From assembly GCA_027320785.1 (NCBI GenBank), contig DAHVKR010000121.1, positions 1 to 5,285 on the forward strand: 5,285 bases of DNA. The letters run 5' to 3'. Under the pieces are notes generated by a model, which saw nothing but the letters and a program-made list of their open reading frames with translations, did no database searches and was not told the origin of the DNA. Below, piece by piece: positions 4,954 to 5,285 of the stretch (the stretch's first letter is position 1; each line of letters begins with the position of its first letter). Both the position numbers and the translations under genes were made by a program. This stretch comes from Bdellovibrionales bacterium (GTDB lineage Bacteria; Bdellovibrionota; Bdellovibrionia; Bdellovibrionales; Bdellovibrionaceae).

Positions 4954-5285
4954 GTGGGTACTTTTGAAACGATTTCGAAACATGGAGATCACGAAGAAAT
5001 TATTTTTTGCCACGACAAGACTGTAGGTCTGAAGGCCATCATTGCCATTCACAATACAGCATTGGGTCCTGCGTTGGGTGGAACTCGTATGTGGAACTAT
5101 AAAAATGAAGATGACGCTCTTGTAGATGTTTTAAGACTTTCAAAAGGAATGACTTATAAGGCAGCTGCTGCCGGCCTAAACCTCGGCGGAGGTAAGGCTG
5201 TTATTATCGGAGATCCTAAAACTCAAAAGACAGAAGGTCTTTTCAGAGCCTTTGGTCAGTTTGTAAACTCGCTCAATGGTAAGTA
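4954..5285 (+). CDS. Leucine dehydrogenase-type Glu/Leu/Phe/Val dehydrogenase, N-terminal part, cut by window edge
   Basis: The product would catalyse reversible NAD-dependent oxidative deamination of a branched-chain amino acid (leucine to 4-methyl-2-oxopentanoate plus ammonia) in the cytoplasm. The first 110 codons are present. Motifs in the substrate-binding domain are clear: [15 protein letters not shown] (33-47) with its glycine-rich stretch, [11 protein letters not shown] (64-74) with K69, and [13 protein letters not shown] (76-88) with K81. K69 and K81 match the substrate-binding and catalytic lysines, K68 and K80, of Bacillus leucine dehydrogenase. The NAD-binding Rossmann half lies beyond the window, so exact specificity (leucine versus valine or phenylalanine) is not fixed. 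I chose GTG at 4954, which gives an MGTFE start; AGGAA lies six to seven bases upstream. A GTG at 4948 is possible but collides with that site. An in-frame TAG at 4906-4908 limits any extension. Confidence 0.9.
   Translation, partial: MGTFETISKHGDHEEIIFCHDKTVGLKAIIAIHNTALGPALGGTRMWNYKNEDDALVDVLRLSKGMTYKAAAAGLNLGGGKAVIIGDPKTQKTEGLFRAFGQFVNSLNGK

Overview
The window looks like a chromosomal stretch from a predatory-type deltaproteobacterium relative (Bdellovibrionota, Bdellovibrio-like). This placement is an inference from protein flavour: a cysteine-free L32 of the proteobacterial type, a short YceD protein, and an amino-acid (leucine-type) dehydrogenase with Bdellovibrio-like wording. There is no rRNA or other definitive marker. 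Base composition is moderate and genes are tightly packed. No tRNA, rRNA, CRISPR array, insertion sequence or phage gene was seen. No gene-free stretch exceeds 300 bases.

Layout. On the minus strand, at the left edge (1-1064), is a conserved housekeeping block in the order DUF177/YceD, rpmF (ribosomal protein L32), fabH (only its first 56 codons are in the window). plsX, which commonly lies between rpmF and fabH, is absent. Also on the minus strand (1171-4194, or 4218 with an upstream GTG start) is a compact four-gene operon read right to left: a PF13759/TIGR02466-type 2-oxoglutarate/Fe(II) oxygenase-like protein, an ABC ATPase, an ABC permease and a periplasmic NMT1/THI5-like substrate-binding protein. 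All three junctions are 4-base stop/start overlaps (GTGA, GTGA, ATGA), so the four products are probably made together. The transporter resembles the NitT/TauT/SsuABC/ThiXYZ class. Pairing it with an oxygenase recalls TauABCD, but the oxygenase belongs to a different family from TauD and the substrate is unknown.

On the plus strand, a 176-bp divergent intergenic region carries a good sigma-54-type -24/-12 element with an upstream dyad. It leads into a small exported protein of unknown function (4395-4769), which ends in a strong intrinsic terminator (4795-4822). After a 184-bp intergenic stretch with several short inverted repeats, a leucine-dehydrogenase-type Glu/Leu/Phe/Val dehydrogenase begins at 4954 and runs off the right edge.

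The most notable items are the oxygenase-ABC transporter operon and the sigma-54-like promoter driving an orphan secreted protein.
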